A stretch of 64,000 bases of DNA from Amnibacterium endophyticum (lineage in GTDB: Bacteria > Actinomycetota > Actinomycetes > Actinomycetales > Microbacteriaceae): contig NZ_JBHUEA010000014.1 of assembly GCF_042680685.1 (NCBI RefSeq), positions 33,997 through 97,996 of the forward strand, in the 5' to 3' direction. The notes beneath the pieces were generated by a model, which was not told the origin of the DNA, searched no databases, and saw only the letters and a program-made list of their open reading frames with translations. Each line of letters begins with the position of its first letter. Within the stretch, counting starts at the first letter, position 1. Below are positions 1-7,324 of this stretch, in pieces. Position numbers and translations under genes: made by a program.

Positions 1-116
1 GCGCGTGGGCCCGGGAGCAGCCGTTCCTCGTCCAGCTGGTACGCCCCGACCCCGTGCAGGGGCTCCAGGATGCGCACGTGGACCTCGTCGAGCAGTTCCT
101 CGCCGCCGGCGCCTGA
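1..116 (+). CDS. C-terminal end of an unidentified protein (partial, runs off the window)
   Basis: The frame that starts at base 3 is open from the window edge to the TGA at 114-116 and encodes 37 residues, including the stretches REQPFLVQLVRPDP and HVDLVEQFLAAGA. Nearly all third codon positions are G or C, as in the other genes here, so this is very probably the tail of a real gene. The last residues look like a C-terminal amphipathic helix. I do not recognise the family. It converges with the glycosyltransferase gene that follows, and a small hairpin lies between them. Confidence 0.6.
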   Translation, partial: AWAREQPFLVQLVRPDPVQGLQDAHVDLVEQFLAAGA

Positions 117-159
117 GTCGGGACGCAGGAGCGGCGGGCCGGGGTGGTCTCGAGTCCCT

Positions 160-178
160 CGGCCGGGAACACCGGCCG
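160..178. terminator. Hairpin between convergent genes
   Basis: CGGCCGG and CCGGCCG form a perfect 7-bp stem around a 5-nt loop in the 107-nt gap between two convergent genes. There is no T-tract on either side. A bidirectional terminator is inferred from position only. Confidence 0.4.
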
Positions 179-223
179 TGGGGCCCATCGCTGCGCTCGC
201 ACCTCGACCAGCGGTGGGCGCGG

Positions 224-934
224 TCAGGGCTCGTGGAAGGCGACCGCCGGGAACGACGGGCGGAACGAGGGCGCGGTCTCGTGGTTCTCGGCGGTGCCGT
301 GCTGGCCGATCACGCCGATGTTCTGCACCCGGCTCGCCAGCGGCGCGACCGTCGTCAGGCGGTGCGCCGGCAGCACGCGGGTGTTGAGGTTCCAGTCCCA
401 CCCCGACTCGAACCCGGGGGAGTCGTTCCAGGTCGAGTAGTCGCGGTCCCACGTCGGCCCGATCAGCCCGTGCCACCGGTGCGCCCAGGTGCCCCAGAGC
501 CACGGGATGAACGCCTCCGTGCGGTGCAGCAGCGCCGGGTCCGCGCCGGCCGCGGCCCGGCTGAAAGCGCAGACGACCGCGACGGCCGGGTCGTCGCGGT
601 ACGCGTCGGCGCAGTGCTCCAGCAGCCGCAGCACGTCGTCCGCGACGAGCAGGTCGTCCTCCGTGCGCGCGACGAAGCCGTAGCCGGCGTCGAACAGCGC
701 CGACAGGTGGCGGTAGGGGTTCTCCGCGACGCCCAGCCGCCGCTCGTTCACCACGACCTCGGCGTCCGCGAACGGCAGCCCGGCGACGACGGCGAGCACC
801 TCGTCCTGCACCTCGCTCGGCTCGACGGCGACCCGGAGGTGCCAGCCCGCGGCCGGCACCTCCGCCCAGCTCGCGACGACCTCGCGCAGCACGTCGAGGC
901 GGTCGTGGACGGTCAGCAGCACGGCGCGACGCAC
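224..934 (-). CDS. Family 2-like (GT-A fold) glycosyltransferase
   Basis: A 236-residue soluble protein. It opens with a beta-strand of the nucleotide-sugar fold (RRAVLLTVHDRLDVLREVV). Around residues 90-100 it has TEDDLL, an acidic motif in the place of the metal-binding DxD. The C-terminal half is rich in Trp and His (WLWGTWAHRWHG, WDWNLNTR), as in GNT-I-like transferases. The GTG start at 934 was chosen because the Rossmann-like strand begins there and the hexamer CAGACT lies 7 nt upstream, consistent with a leaderless mRNA; the frame stays open further upstream but with no recognisable protein. The sugar and acceptor cannot be told. It is divergent from the antiporter gene. Confidence 0.7.
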   Translation of the reverse strand: MRRAVLLTVHDRLDVLREVVASWAEVPAAGWHLRVAVEPSEVQDEVLAVVAGLPFADAEVVVNERRLGVAENPYRHLSALFDAGYGFVARTEDDLLVADDVLRLLEHCADAYRDDPAVAVVCAFSRAAAGADPALLHRTEAFIPWLWGTWAHRWHGLIGPTWDRDYSTWNDSPGFESGWDWNLNTRVLPAHRLTTVAPLASRVQNIGVIGQHGTAENHETAPSFRPSFPAVAFHEP

Positions 935-1012
935 GATGCGAAGTCTGCCGCGGCGCCCCTGCTCACGACCCGCGTGAGCGCTGCGTGAGCGTCCGGTGCC
1001 ACGCTGGCGGCC

Positions 1013-2671
1013 ATGGAGATCGGGATCGCCCTCGCCGCGGCGGCGATGCTCGTGGTGGCCGGGGCCGCCGCGCTCGGGCCGCGGCTCGGGATCCCCGCGC
1101 CGCTCATCCTCGTGGTGCTCGGCGTGGTGGTCAGCCTCTTCGGCGTGGGCGTCACGGCGCTGCCGCCGGAGCTCGTGCTCGCCGGGGTCCTGCCGCCCCT
1201 GCTCTACGCGTCCTCGGTGTCGCTGCCCGCCATGGACCTGCGCCGCGAGTTCGGCACGGTCAGCATCCTCTCCGTCGTGCTCGTGGTCGTTTCCGCGCTG
1301 CTGCTCGGCGGGCTGTTCACCCTGCTGATCCCCGGCCTGCCCTACGCGTGGGGCGTCGCGCTCGGCGCCGTCGTCAGCCCCACCGACGCGGTGGCGACCT
1401 CGATCGTGAAGGGCACCCCGGTGTCGCACCGCGTCACGGCGATCCTCGAGGGGGAGAGCCTGCTGAACGACGCGTCCGCGCTCGTGATCCTCCGCGCCGC
1501 GATCGCCGGCGCCGCCGGCGCGGTGTCCTTCGGCGGGGTCGTGCTGCAGTTCGCCTGGGCGGTCCTCGGCGCCGTGGTGATCGGCGCGGTCGTTGGGCGC
1601 CTGTCGCTGTGGCTGCGCGCGCGGATCACCGACCCGACCGTCAGCACGGTGCTCTCGTTCACGGTGCCGTTCGTCGCCTCCCTGCCCGCCGAGGGCCTCC
1701 GTGCGTCCGGCCTGGTCGCGGCAGTCGCGGCCGGCCTGGTCGTCGGCCGTCGCGCGCCCCGCGTGCTCAGCCCGCGCACCCGGCAGAACGACGCGAACAA
1801 CTGGTCGAGCGTCTCCCTGGTGCTGGAGGGCGCGGTCTTCCTGCTGATGGGGCTGCAGATCGCCGGGATCGTCGACGCGGCGGGCGGCGCCGCGACGGTC
1901 GGCACCGCGCTCGGGCTCGCGGCCGTCGCCGTGGTCGGCACCCTGGTCGTGCGCACGGCGTTCGTCGCGCCCCTACTCGGGCTGCTGGCCGTGAACGCGC
2001 GGCGCGGACCGGAGTCGCGGCAGCGGGTCGAGCGGATGCAGCGGCAGCTCGAGTCCGGCGAGCCGGTCGTCGTGCGCACCCCGCTCGGGCGCGAGCGCCG
2101 CTTCGACGAGCCGCGCGGCCCGGGCAGGCGCCCGTTCGACCGCCAGGGCTTTCAGCGCCGCATCACGCAGGTGCTCGCCGACATCGACTACCTGGCGTCG
2201 TCGCGGCTCGGCCCCAAGGAGGGCGCCGTCATCGTGTGGGCGGGCATGCGCGGCGCGGTCACCGTCGCGGCCGCGCAGACGATCCCGGAGGCGGCGGCGG
2301 GCCTCACCGAGGACGTGCGGAACCTGCTCGTGCTCGTCGCGTTCGGCACCGCCGCGCTGTCGCTGCTGCTGCAGGGCGGCACGCTCGCCGTGCTGATCCG
2401 GCGGCTGCGGCCGGCGACCGATGACCCGGCTCAGCTCGACCAGGAGCGCCGGAAGGTGCTGCAGCTGGCGAAGGACGCGGCGGCTGCGGTGCCGGCGCGG
2501 GAGGGGGAGTCCCCGAAGCAGGACCGGCTGCGGCGACTGCAGGCCTCGCGCGCCGCCCTCCTCGACGCCCGCGACCTCGGCGTGTACGACTCGGCCGTGC
2601 TCGGGCACGTGCTCGCCACCGTCGACTCGGGCCAGATCACGCTCGAGATGCAGGGCGGCCCGGCCGGATAG
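1013..2671 (+). CDS. CPA1-family Na+/H+ antiporter
   Basis: A 552-residue membrane protein that exchanges cytoplasmic Na+ (or K+) for protons. About a dozen hydrophobic segments fill residues 1-450. The ion-binding motifs of the family are present: SPTDAVA near 122-128 and EGESLLNDA near 146-154, plus the later helix GMRGAVTVAAAQ. The last ~100 residues form a charged cytoplasmic tail (EERRKVLQL-like, KQDRLRRLQASRAALLDA), normal for NhaP-type proteins and often regulatory. The ATG at 1013 has CACGCT 7 nt upstream and no Shine-Dalgarno, so the transcript is probably leaderless. A hydrolase gene follows 111 nt downstream with its own ribosome binding site. Confidence 0.9.
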   Translation: MEIGIALAAAAMLVVAGAAALGPRLGIPAPLILVVLGVVVSLFGVGVTALPPELVLAGVLPPLLYASSVSLPAMDLRREFGTVSILSVVLVVVSALLLGGLFTLLIPGLPYAWGVALGAVVSPTDAVATSIVKGTPVSHRVTAILEGESLLNDASALVILRAAIAGAAGAVSFGGVVLQFAWAVLGAVVIGAVVGRLSLWLRARITDPTVSTVLSFTVPFVASLPAEGLRASGLVAAVAAGLVVGRRAPRVLSPRTRQNDANNWSSVSLVLEGAVFLLMGLQIAGIVDAAGGAATVGTALGLAAVAVVGTLVVRTAFVAPLLGLLAVNARRGPESRQRVERMQRQLESGEPVVVRTPLGRERRFDEPRGPGRRPFDRQGFQRRITQVLADIDYLASSRLGPKEGAVIVWAGMRGAVTVAAAQTIPEAAAGLTEDVRNLLVLVAFGTAALSLLLQGGTLAVLIRRLRPATDDPAQLDQERRKVLQLAKDAAAAVPAREGESPKQDRLRRLQASRAALLDARDLGVYDSAVLGHVLATVDSGQITLEMQGGPAG

Positions 2672-2782
2672 CGCGTGTCCTCCAGCCCCCGCCCAGGAGT
2701 CGCACGGCGACCGCACGAGCGGTCTCCCTACCTTCGACGGCGCGCCGGGGCCATCCGCCTCCGCGCGGAAGGAGAACCACCG

Positions 2783-3619
2783 ATGGCAGAGATCACCGTC
2801 CACCGAGGGCTGTTCAGCGACGTCGACCTGCACGTCGAGGACACGGGCGGCACCGGGCGCCCCGTGGTCCTCATCCACGGCTGGCCGCTCAGCGGCGCCG
2901 CCTGGGTCAAGCAGGTGCCCGCGCTCGCCGACGCCGGCTACCGCGTGATCACCTACGACCGCCGGGGCTTCGGTCGCAGCGACAAGCCGGGCCGCGGCTA
3001 CGAGTACGACACCCTCGCCGAGGACCTGCACTCGATCATCGAGTCGCTCGACCTCGAGGACGTGACGATCATCGGCTTCTCGATGGGCGGCGGCGAGGTC
3101 GCGCGCTACTTCGGGAAGTACGGGTCGGAGCGCCTCCGCAGCGCCGTGTTCGCCTCCGCGGTGCCGCCGTACCTCGCGAAGACCGACGACAACCCGGACG
3201 GCCCGCTCGACGACGCGACCGCGGAGCAGATGGCGTCCGGGCTGAAGGACGACCGCGACGCGTTCTTCCCGCAGTTCGTGCGGCAGTTCTACTCGGTCGG
3301 CGACGACCTGAAGGCGTCGCAGCAGGAGGTCGCCGACGCGGTCGCGCTCTGCGAGCAGTCGGACCAGAAGGCGGCGCTGGCCTGCATGGCGGCGTTCGCC
3401 ACGACCGACTTCCGCGGCGACCTGCAGAAGGTGAACGTGCCGACCCTCGTCATCCACGGCTCCGGCGACGGCGTCGTGCCGTTCGAGGGGTCGGGGGAGC
3501 GGACGCACGAGACGATCGCGGGCAGCGAGCTGCACGTGATCCACGGCGGCCCGCACGGCGTCATCACGACCGATGCGGACGAGTGGAACCGCGTCGTGCT
3601 CGACTTCTTGCAGCGCTAG
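2783..3619 (+). CDS. Alpha/beta hydrolase, non-heme haloperoxidase/arylesterase type
   Basis: A 278-residue cytoplasmic alpha/beta-fold hydrolase. The triad is visible: Ser100 in GFSMGG, Asp229 in HGSGDGVVP and His258 in GGPHGV; the oxyanion-hole HGWP motif is at 32-35. This arrangement is typical of cofactor-free haloperoxidases and arylesterases. The natural substrate is unknown, and any halogenation is usually a side reaction. The ATG at 2783 is fixed by a strong GGAAGGAG 8 nt upstream; an in-frame start further up lacks both a site and family similarity. The gene ends at a long inverted repeat facing the MarR gene. Confidence 0.88.
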   Translation: MAEITVHRGLFSDVDLHVEDTGGTGRPVVLIHGWPLSGAAWVKQVPALADAGYRVITYDRRGFGRSDKPGRGYEYDTLAEDLHSIIESLDLEDVTIIGFSMGGGEVARYFGKYGSERLRSAVFASAVPPYLAKTDDNPDGPLDDATAEQMASGLKDDRDAFFPQFVRQFYSVGDDLKASQQEVADAVALCEQSDQKAALACMAAFATTDFRGDLQKVNVPTLVIHGSGDGVVPFEGSGERTHETIAGSELHVIHGGPHGVITTDADEWNRVVLDFLQR

Positions 3620-3623
3620 CGGC

Positions 3624-3726
3624 CTCGCGGATCCGCAGTTCCTGCGCGGATCCGCATTTCCGGCGCGACACGCCGCTGCGGAGCGCTCCGCGGCGGCGTG
3701 TCGTGTCGTTTCTGCGGATCCGCGAG
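3624..3726. repeat. Dispersed intergenic palindrome, family A copy 1
   Basis: A 103-bp element between convergent genes. Its ends are perfect 15-bp inverted repeats, CTCGCGGATCCGCAG (3624-3638) and its complement (3712-3726). Inside are a second pair, CGACACGCCGC (3666-3676) with GCGGCGTGTCG (3693-3703), and a central GGAGCGCTCC. An extra CGCGGATCCGCA copy follows the left end. The same modules recur at 31787 and 52510. It holds no ORF and is not bordered by an obvious target duplication. It may act as a bidirectional terminator. Confidence 0.85.
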
Positions 3727-3729
3727 GAG

Positions 3730-4134
3730 TCAGCGGGCGGCGGCGAGGATCTGCAGCAGCGCCGCGCGGAAGGCGGCCGGGTCGGCCACGTCGGGGAAGA
3801 CCCGCGCCTCGAGGTCCTGCGCCTGCTCGACCGCCGCGGCCCCCGCGTCCGTGCGCGCCACGAGCATGCGCCGCGCGTCGGCCGCGTCGCGGTCCCGCGT
3901 CACGAGCCCGTGCCGCTCGAGCCGCTCGATCGTCCGCGCCATCGTCTGCTGCTGCACGCGGCCGGCCCGGGCGAGGGCGGTCTGGCTGCGCGGCCCGTCC
4001 TGCAGCAGGTGCAGCGCGACGAGCCCCGCGTGGGTCAGCCCCAGCTCCTCCAGCCGCGCCGTCCACGCGTGCTCGACCAGCCGCGCCGCGGTCGACAGCA
4101 GCCGGCCGGTCGGCCACTCGTCGGGTGCGTCCAC
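3730..4134 (-). CDS. MarR-family transcriptional regulator
   Basis: A 134-residue winged-helix regulator. The central region LTHAGLVALHLLQDGPRSQTALARAGRVQQQTMARTI covers the helix-turn-helix, followed by the beta-wing LVTRDRDAADARRMLVARTDAG; the DxxDxRR motif is a family hallmark. The GTG at 4134 gives a protein of usual MarR length. The gene is divergent from the TspO-like gene, and the 73-nt gap holds a double palindrome that is the likely operator for both, so autoregulation and control of the neighbour are inferred. The ligand is unknown. Confidence 0.88.
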   Translation of the reverse strand: MDAPDEWPTGRLLSTAARLVEHAWTARLEELGLTHAGLVALHLLQDGPRSQTALARAGRVQQQTMARTIERLERHGLVTRDRDAADARRMLVARTDAGAAAVEQAQDLEARVFPDVADPAAFRAALLQILAAAR

Positions 4135-4154
4135 GCCTCGATCGTACGGCGGAT

Positions 4155-4195
4155 CCTCAGCCTGCTGAGGAACGCTGATGCTCAGCAGGCTGAGG
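4155..4195. promoter_or_regulatory. Double palindromic operator of the MarR/TspO divergent pair
   Basis: CCTCAGCCTGCTGAG (4155-4169) and CTCAGCAGGCTGAGG (4181-4195) are exact reverse complements. Each arm is itself a near-palindrome, CTCAGC-nn-GCTGAG, so two MarR-dimer sites lie 26 bp apart centre to centre. They fill the space between the two divergent starts and overlap any promoter there. MarR proteins commonly bind such 14-18-bp palindromes. Confidence 0.75.
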
Positions 4196-4207
4196 GAAGG
4201 AGCCGGG

Positions 4208-5011
4208 ATGGACGTGCGCATGTCGGACAGGACGCGGCAGGCGGTCGTCGCCGTCTCGACGGTGCTGGCGCTCGCACTGGCGGCCATCGGCTCCGGCGCC
4301 TTCATCGGCACGCCGATCCAGGACGCGGCGGGCGGTGCGCTCGACGCGGACTCCACGCTGCTCGCTCCGGGGCGCGGCGCGTTCCAGATCTGGGGCGTGA
4401 TCTACCTGGGCCTCGTCGCCTACGGGCTGTACCAGGCGCTCCCCGGGCAGGCGGCCCGCGAGCGGCACCGCCGGATCGGGTGGTGGGCGGCCGCGTCGAT
4501 GCTGCTGAACGCCGCGTGGATCCTCGTCGTGCAGGCGGGCCTCCTCGCCCTCTCCGTGCCGGTGATCGCCCTGCTGCTCGCCGTGCTGGTGGTCATCGTC
4601 CTCCGGCTCGGCCCGCCCGCCTCGATCGTCGACCGGGTCGTGGGCGACGGCACCTTCGGCCTCTACCTCGGCTGGGTCACGATCGCGACCGTCGCGAACG
4701 TCACCGCGCTGCTGCAGTACCGCGGCTTCGCCGGGTTCGGGCTCGCTCCGGAGGCGTGGGCGCTCGTCGTCCTGCTCGTCGCCGCCGCGATCGGCGTCGG
4801 CACCGCGGTGCGCGACGGCGCCCGCTTCACACCGGCGATCGCGCTCGCCTGGGGCCTCGCCTGGATCGCGGTCGCCCGCTCCACGGCCGAGCCGCAGTCC
4901 GCGCCCGTCGCGGTCGCCGCGGGGGTCGCCGCCGCGGTCGTCCTGCTCGCGCCGATCGTGCTCCGGCTCCGCCGAGCCACCGCCCGCAGCAGGCGCCCCG
5001 CGCTCGTCTGA
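4208..5011 (+). CDS. TspO/MBR-like (tryptophan-rich sensory) membrane protein
   Basis: A 267-residue polytopic membrane protein. Its hydrophobic segments alternate with short loops, and AFQIWGVIYLGLVAYGLYQ and the LNAAWILVV region match the conserved parts of the TspO-like family seen in actinobacteria. TspO proteins bind porphyrins and related ligands and are tied to stress responses, but the function of this longer actinobacterial branch is not established. The ATG at 4208 follows GGGAAGGAG; an upstream in-frame ATG at 4178 falls inside the operator and is rejected. Regulation by the divergent MarR protein is inferred. Confidence 0.75.
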   Translation: MDVRMSDRTRQAVVAVSTVLALALAAIGSGAFIGTPIQDAAGGALDADSTLLAPGRGAFQIWGVIYLGLVAYGLYQALPGQAARERHRRIGWWAAASMLLNAAWILVVQAGLLALSVPVIALLLAVLVVIVLRLGPPASIVDRVVGDGTFGLYLGWVTIATVANVTALLQYRGFAGFGLAPEAWALVVLLVAAAIGVGTAVRDGARFTPAIALAWGLAWIAVARSTAEPQSAPVAVAAGVAAAVVLLAPIVLRLRRATARSRRPALV

Positions 5012-5069
5012 GCCGCCGCGTCCCGGCCGCCCGCAGGTCGGCATCCGGTGGCGGGTGCGGCGCGGCGGG

Positions 5070-5075
5070 CAGGAT
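5070..5075 (+). promoter_or_regulatory. -10 hexamer of a probable leaderless transcript (K+ channel)
   Basis: CAGGAT ends 7 nt before the ATG at 5083. The same hexamer at the same distance precedes the genes starting at 11377, 39897 and 44108, which makes chance unlikely. Confidence 0.5.
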
Positions 5076-5082
5076 CGGGCGC

Positions 5083-5796
5083 ATGGATCAGGATCGCTGG
5101 CGCCGCCTCTCCGAGTGGCCGCTGCTCGGCGCCGCCCTCGTCTACCTCGCCGCCTACTCGCTCCAGGTGCTGCTGCCGTCGGACCGCGGCCTGGAGGCGG
5201 TGCTCGGCGTCGTGGTGTGGGTCGTATGGGCGGTGTTCCTCGTCGACTACCTCGCGAACCTCTGGCTCGCCGAGCGACGGCTGCAGTGGTTCCTGCGGCA
5301 TCCCTTCGACCTGCTGACCGTGGCGCTGCCGTGGCTCCGGCCGCTACGGCTGCTCGTGCTGCTGCGCTCCGCGATGGCGCTCGCGAAGTCGCGGGCGGTG
5401 AACCTCGTCGGCGGCGGCACGCTGGCGATCGCGGGATCGGGCGCCGCGCTCGTCGTCTACGTCGGCGCGCTCGCGGAGTACAGCGCCGAGCACGACGCGC
5501 CGGGGGCGAGCATCCGCAGCTTCGGCGACGCCCTGTGGTGGGCGATCGAGACCGTCACGACGGTCGGCTACGGCGACTACACCCCGGTGACGGTCGGCGG
5601 CCGCATCATCGCGACGGGCGTGATGATCACCGGCATCGCCCTGATCGGCGCGGTCACCGCCTCGCTCGCGGCCTGGGTCGCCCAGGCCGCGGTGGCGCAG
5701 CAGACGGCCGCCCGCACGCCGCGCGGCACCGAGGCCGACCTCCATGCGGAGATCGCGGAGCTGCGGCGCCGGCTGGAGGCCGCGGGCCGGGAGTGA
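5083..5796 (+). CDS. Voltage-gated-like potassium channel
   Basis: A 237-residue ion channel subunit. The selectivity filter TVGYGD is at 160-165, between a pore helix (ALWWAIETVT) and the last transmembrane helix. Ahead of it lie four further hydrophobic segments, with an arginine-bearing S4-like stretch (PWLRPLRLLVLLRS, 83-96), so this is a six-helix type rather than a KcsA type. The C-terminus ends in a short predicted coiled coil (EADLHAEIAELRRRLEAAG) that probably helps tetramer assembly. It converges with the secreted HExxH gene with only 13 nt between them. Confidence 0.88.
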   Translation: MDQDRWRRLSEWPLLGAALVYLAAYSLQVLLPSDRGLEAVLGVVVWVVWAVFLVDYLANLWLAERRLQWFLRHPFDLLTVALPWLRPLRLLVLLRSAMALAKSRAVNLVGGGTLAIAGSGAALVVYVGALAEYSAEHDAPGASIRSFGDALWWAIETVTTVGYGDYTPVTVGGRIIATGVMITGIALIGAVTASLAAWVAQAAVAQQTAARTPRGTEADLHAEIAELRRRLEAAGRE

Positions 5797-5809
5797 GCGA
5801 CCCCGGCGC

Positions 5810-6754
5810 CTACCGCGCCGCGGTGCGGCCCTGCAGCAGGGCCCGGCCCGCGCGCAGCTCCTTCGGGCTGCACCACCCGCCGTAGCCGAGGTAGGCGCCG
5901 CGCTCGACCGAGAGGGCGGCGCAGTCGGCCGCGTGCTCGACCGGGTCGAAGGGCAGGGAGGCGCCCTCCCCGCTCCGCGTCGGCGCGGTGCCGGCCGGCG
6001 CGGCGTCGTCGACGAAGCGGCGGTCCATCGCGGCGGTCATCCGCGTCCATCCCTGCGGCGAGGCGCCCCAGTTCAGGAACTGCCGCTGGTGCGCGCACTC
6101 GTGCAGCGCGACGCCGCGGATCGCGGCCGCCGGGTAGCGCCCGATCGCCCGCGCGAGGTCGATGCGGGTGCCGCCCTCGCGGTAGACGCCGGCGAACCCG
6201 TCGTCGCCCGCGATCCGGTCGACGACGTGCACCGAGGCGGCGGGGCAGTAGGGCCGCATCGCCCGGTACGCCGTGCGGGCGAGACCCGTGTACCGCTGCT
6301 GGTTCTCGTAGACGATCCGCACCGGCGCCGAGACGGCGCGCTGCCAGCGGAAGCCCTGCGATGTCGTGCCGGCGAGGCTGACGAAGCGGTAGCGGACGAC
6401 GCGGCGCTCCGTCGAGCGCGGCACCCGCACGACGCCGGTGCTCGCCGCGATCCCCGAGTCGGTGAAGGACGCGCGGCGCACGTCGCGCCACGCCCCGCCG
6501 CCGATGCGGCGTTGCAGCACGACCCGCGGCGCCTCGTAGGGCAGGTAGTGGCGCGAGCTCCAGCCGGCCGAGACGCGGAAGACGCTGCCCGAGCCGGCGG
6601 TCTGCGCCCTCGCGGCGTAGCCGTTCAGCGCGAGCCCGTGGAACGTCAGCACGTTCGTGTACGGCGTCCCGGCCGTCGCCATCGCCGGGGCCGCGGCGAG
6701 CAGGCCGCAGAGGGTCGCGACCGCCGTGACGAGGGCGGCGAGGCGGATCCGCAT
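5810..6754 (-). CDS. Secreted protein with HExxH zinc-peptidase-like motif
   Basis: A 314-residue protein with a clear Sec signal peptide (MRIRLAALVTAVATL, then a hydrophobic core and AMA-TAG cleavage near residue 27). The first half is rich in beta-strand and Arg. The second half has HECAH at 218-222 and, about 50 residues later, PVEHAAD (271-277), an arrangement like the HExxH...ExxxD sites of gluzincin metallopeptidases. Four cysteines (170, 220, 278, 295) could form two disulfides. No named family was recognised. GAGCAT lies 6 nt upstream of the ATG, suggesting a leaderless mRNA divergent from furA. Confidence 0.7.
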   Translation of the reverse strand: MRIRLAALVTAVATLCGLLAAAPAMATAGTPYTNVLTFHGLALNGYAARAQTAGSGSVFRVSAGWSSRHYLPYEAPRVVLQRRIGGGAWRDVRRASFTDSGIAASTGVVRVPRSTERRVVRYRFVSLAGTTSQGFRWQRAVSAPVRIVYENQQRYTGLARTAYRAMRPYCPAASVHVVDRIAGDDGFAGVYREGGTRIDLARAIGRYPAAAIRGVALHECAHQRQFLNWGASPQGWTRMTAAMDRRFVDDAAPAGTAPTRSGEGASLPFDPVEHAADCAALSVERGAYLGYGGWCSPKELRAGRALLQGRTAAR

Positions 6755-6870
6755 CCGGCGATGCTCCCGTGCTCCCCGCCTCGCCCGCGCGCTCCAGTTC
6801 GGGGGCGCGTGGTGCGCCTGGCAACACGCCCGGCACTCGCCTGCGATTTCTTGATCCGTTCCAGTCTCGG

Positions 6871-6876
6871 CAGGCT
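6871..6876 (+). promoter_or_regulatory. -10 hexamer upstream of furA (leaderless)
   Basis: CAGGCT ends 7 nt before the ATG at 6884, and no Shine-Dalgarno precedes that start. Leaderless furA transcripts are known from mycobacteria. TTGATC at 6851-6856 is too close to be a standard -35 box. Confidence 0.45.
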
Positions 6877-6883
6877 GTCATCG

Positions 6884-7324
6884 ATGTATGTCGAGCCCGC
6901 CGAGCGCCTCCGTGCCGCCGGGCTGAAGGTCACCCGGGGGCGCGTCGCGACCCTCCAGGTGCTGACCGAGCACTCGCACGCGACCGCCGAGCAGCTGCAC
7001 GGCCGCATCGCCGGCGGCGGGGTGCCGATGACGCTCGCCGCCGTCTACCTCGCGCTGTCGGTGCTGACCGACCGCGGGCTGCTGCGCCGGATCGAGCCGG
7101 CGGGCGGCCCCGCCCGGTACGAGGTGCGGGTCGGCGACAACCACCACCACCTGGTGTGCACCGGGTGCGACCGGGTGGTCGACGTCGACTGCGCGACCGG
7201 CTCGGCGCCCTGCCTGACCCCGGCCGACACCCACGGCTTCTCCGTCGCCACGGCGGAGATCACGTTCTGGGGTACCTGCCCCGACTGCGCCTCGGGCGCA
7301 CACGAAGAAGGAGGAGCGGCATGA
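6884..7324 (+). CDS. furA: FurA-type peroxide/iron-responsive repressor
   Basis: A 146-residue Fur-family regulator. The N-terminal winged helix includes LKVTRGRVATLQVLTEH and the recognition region VYLALSVLTDRGLL. The metal-binding dimerisation domain carries NHHHLVCTGC (86-95) and a second CPDC (132-135), giving the two CxxC pairs of a structural zinc site. FurA proteins repress their own operon with catalase and release it on peroxide oxidation. Here the stop overlaps the catalase start (ATGA), so the two are co-transcribed and translationally coupled. The ATG at 6884 lies right after a -10-like hexamer. Confidence 0.92.
   Translation: MYVEPAERLRAAGLKVTRGRVATLQVLTEHSHATAEQLHGRIAGGGVPMTLAAVYLALSVLTDRGLLRRIEPAGGPARYEVRVGDNHHHLVCTGCDRVVDVDCATGSAPCLTPADTHGFSVATAEITFWGTCPDCASGAHEEGGAA

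Noticed and set aside
3624..3726. Family A repeat as an insertion sequence
   Set aside because: It has terminal inverted repeats but is only ~100 bp, with no transposase and no clear target duplication. At most a miniature non-autonomous element.
4178..4207. Earlier ATG at 4178 as the start of the TspO-like gene
   Set aside because: It lies inside the MarR palindrome, has no ribosome binding site, and adds only ten unconserved residues. ATG 4208 has GGGAAGGAG.
6845..6870. Fur box upstream of furA
   Set aside because: The AT-rich stretch around 6846-6856 is suggestive, but no clear inverted repeat of Fur-box type could be drawn.
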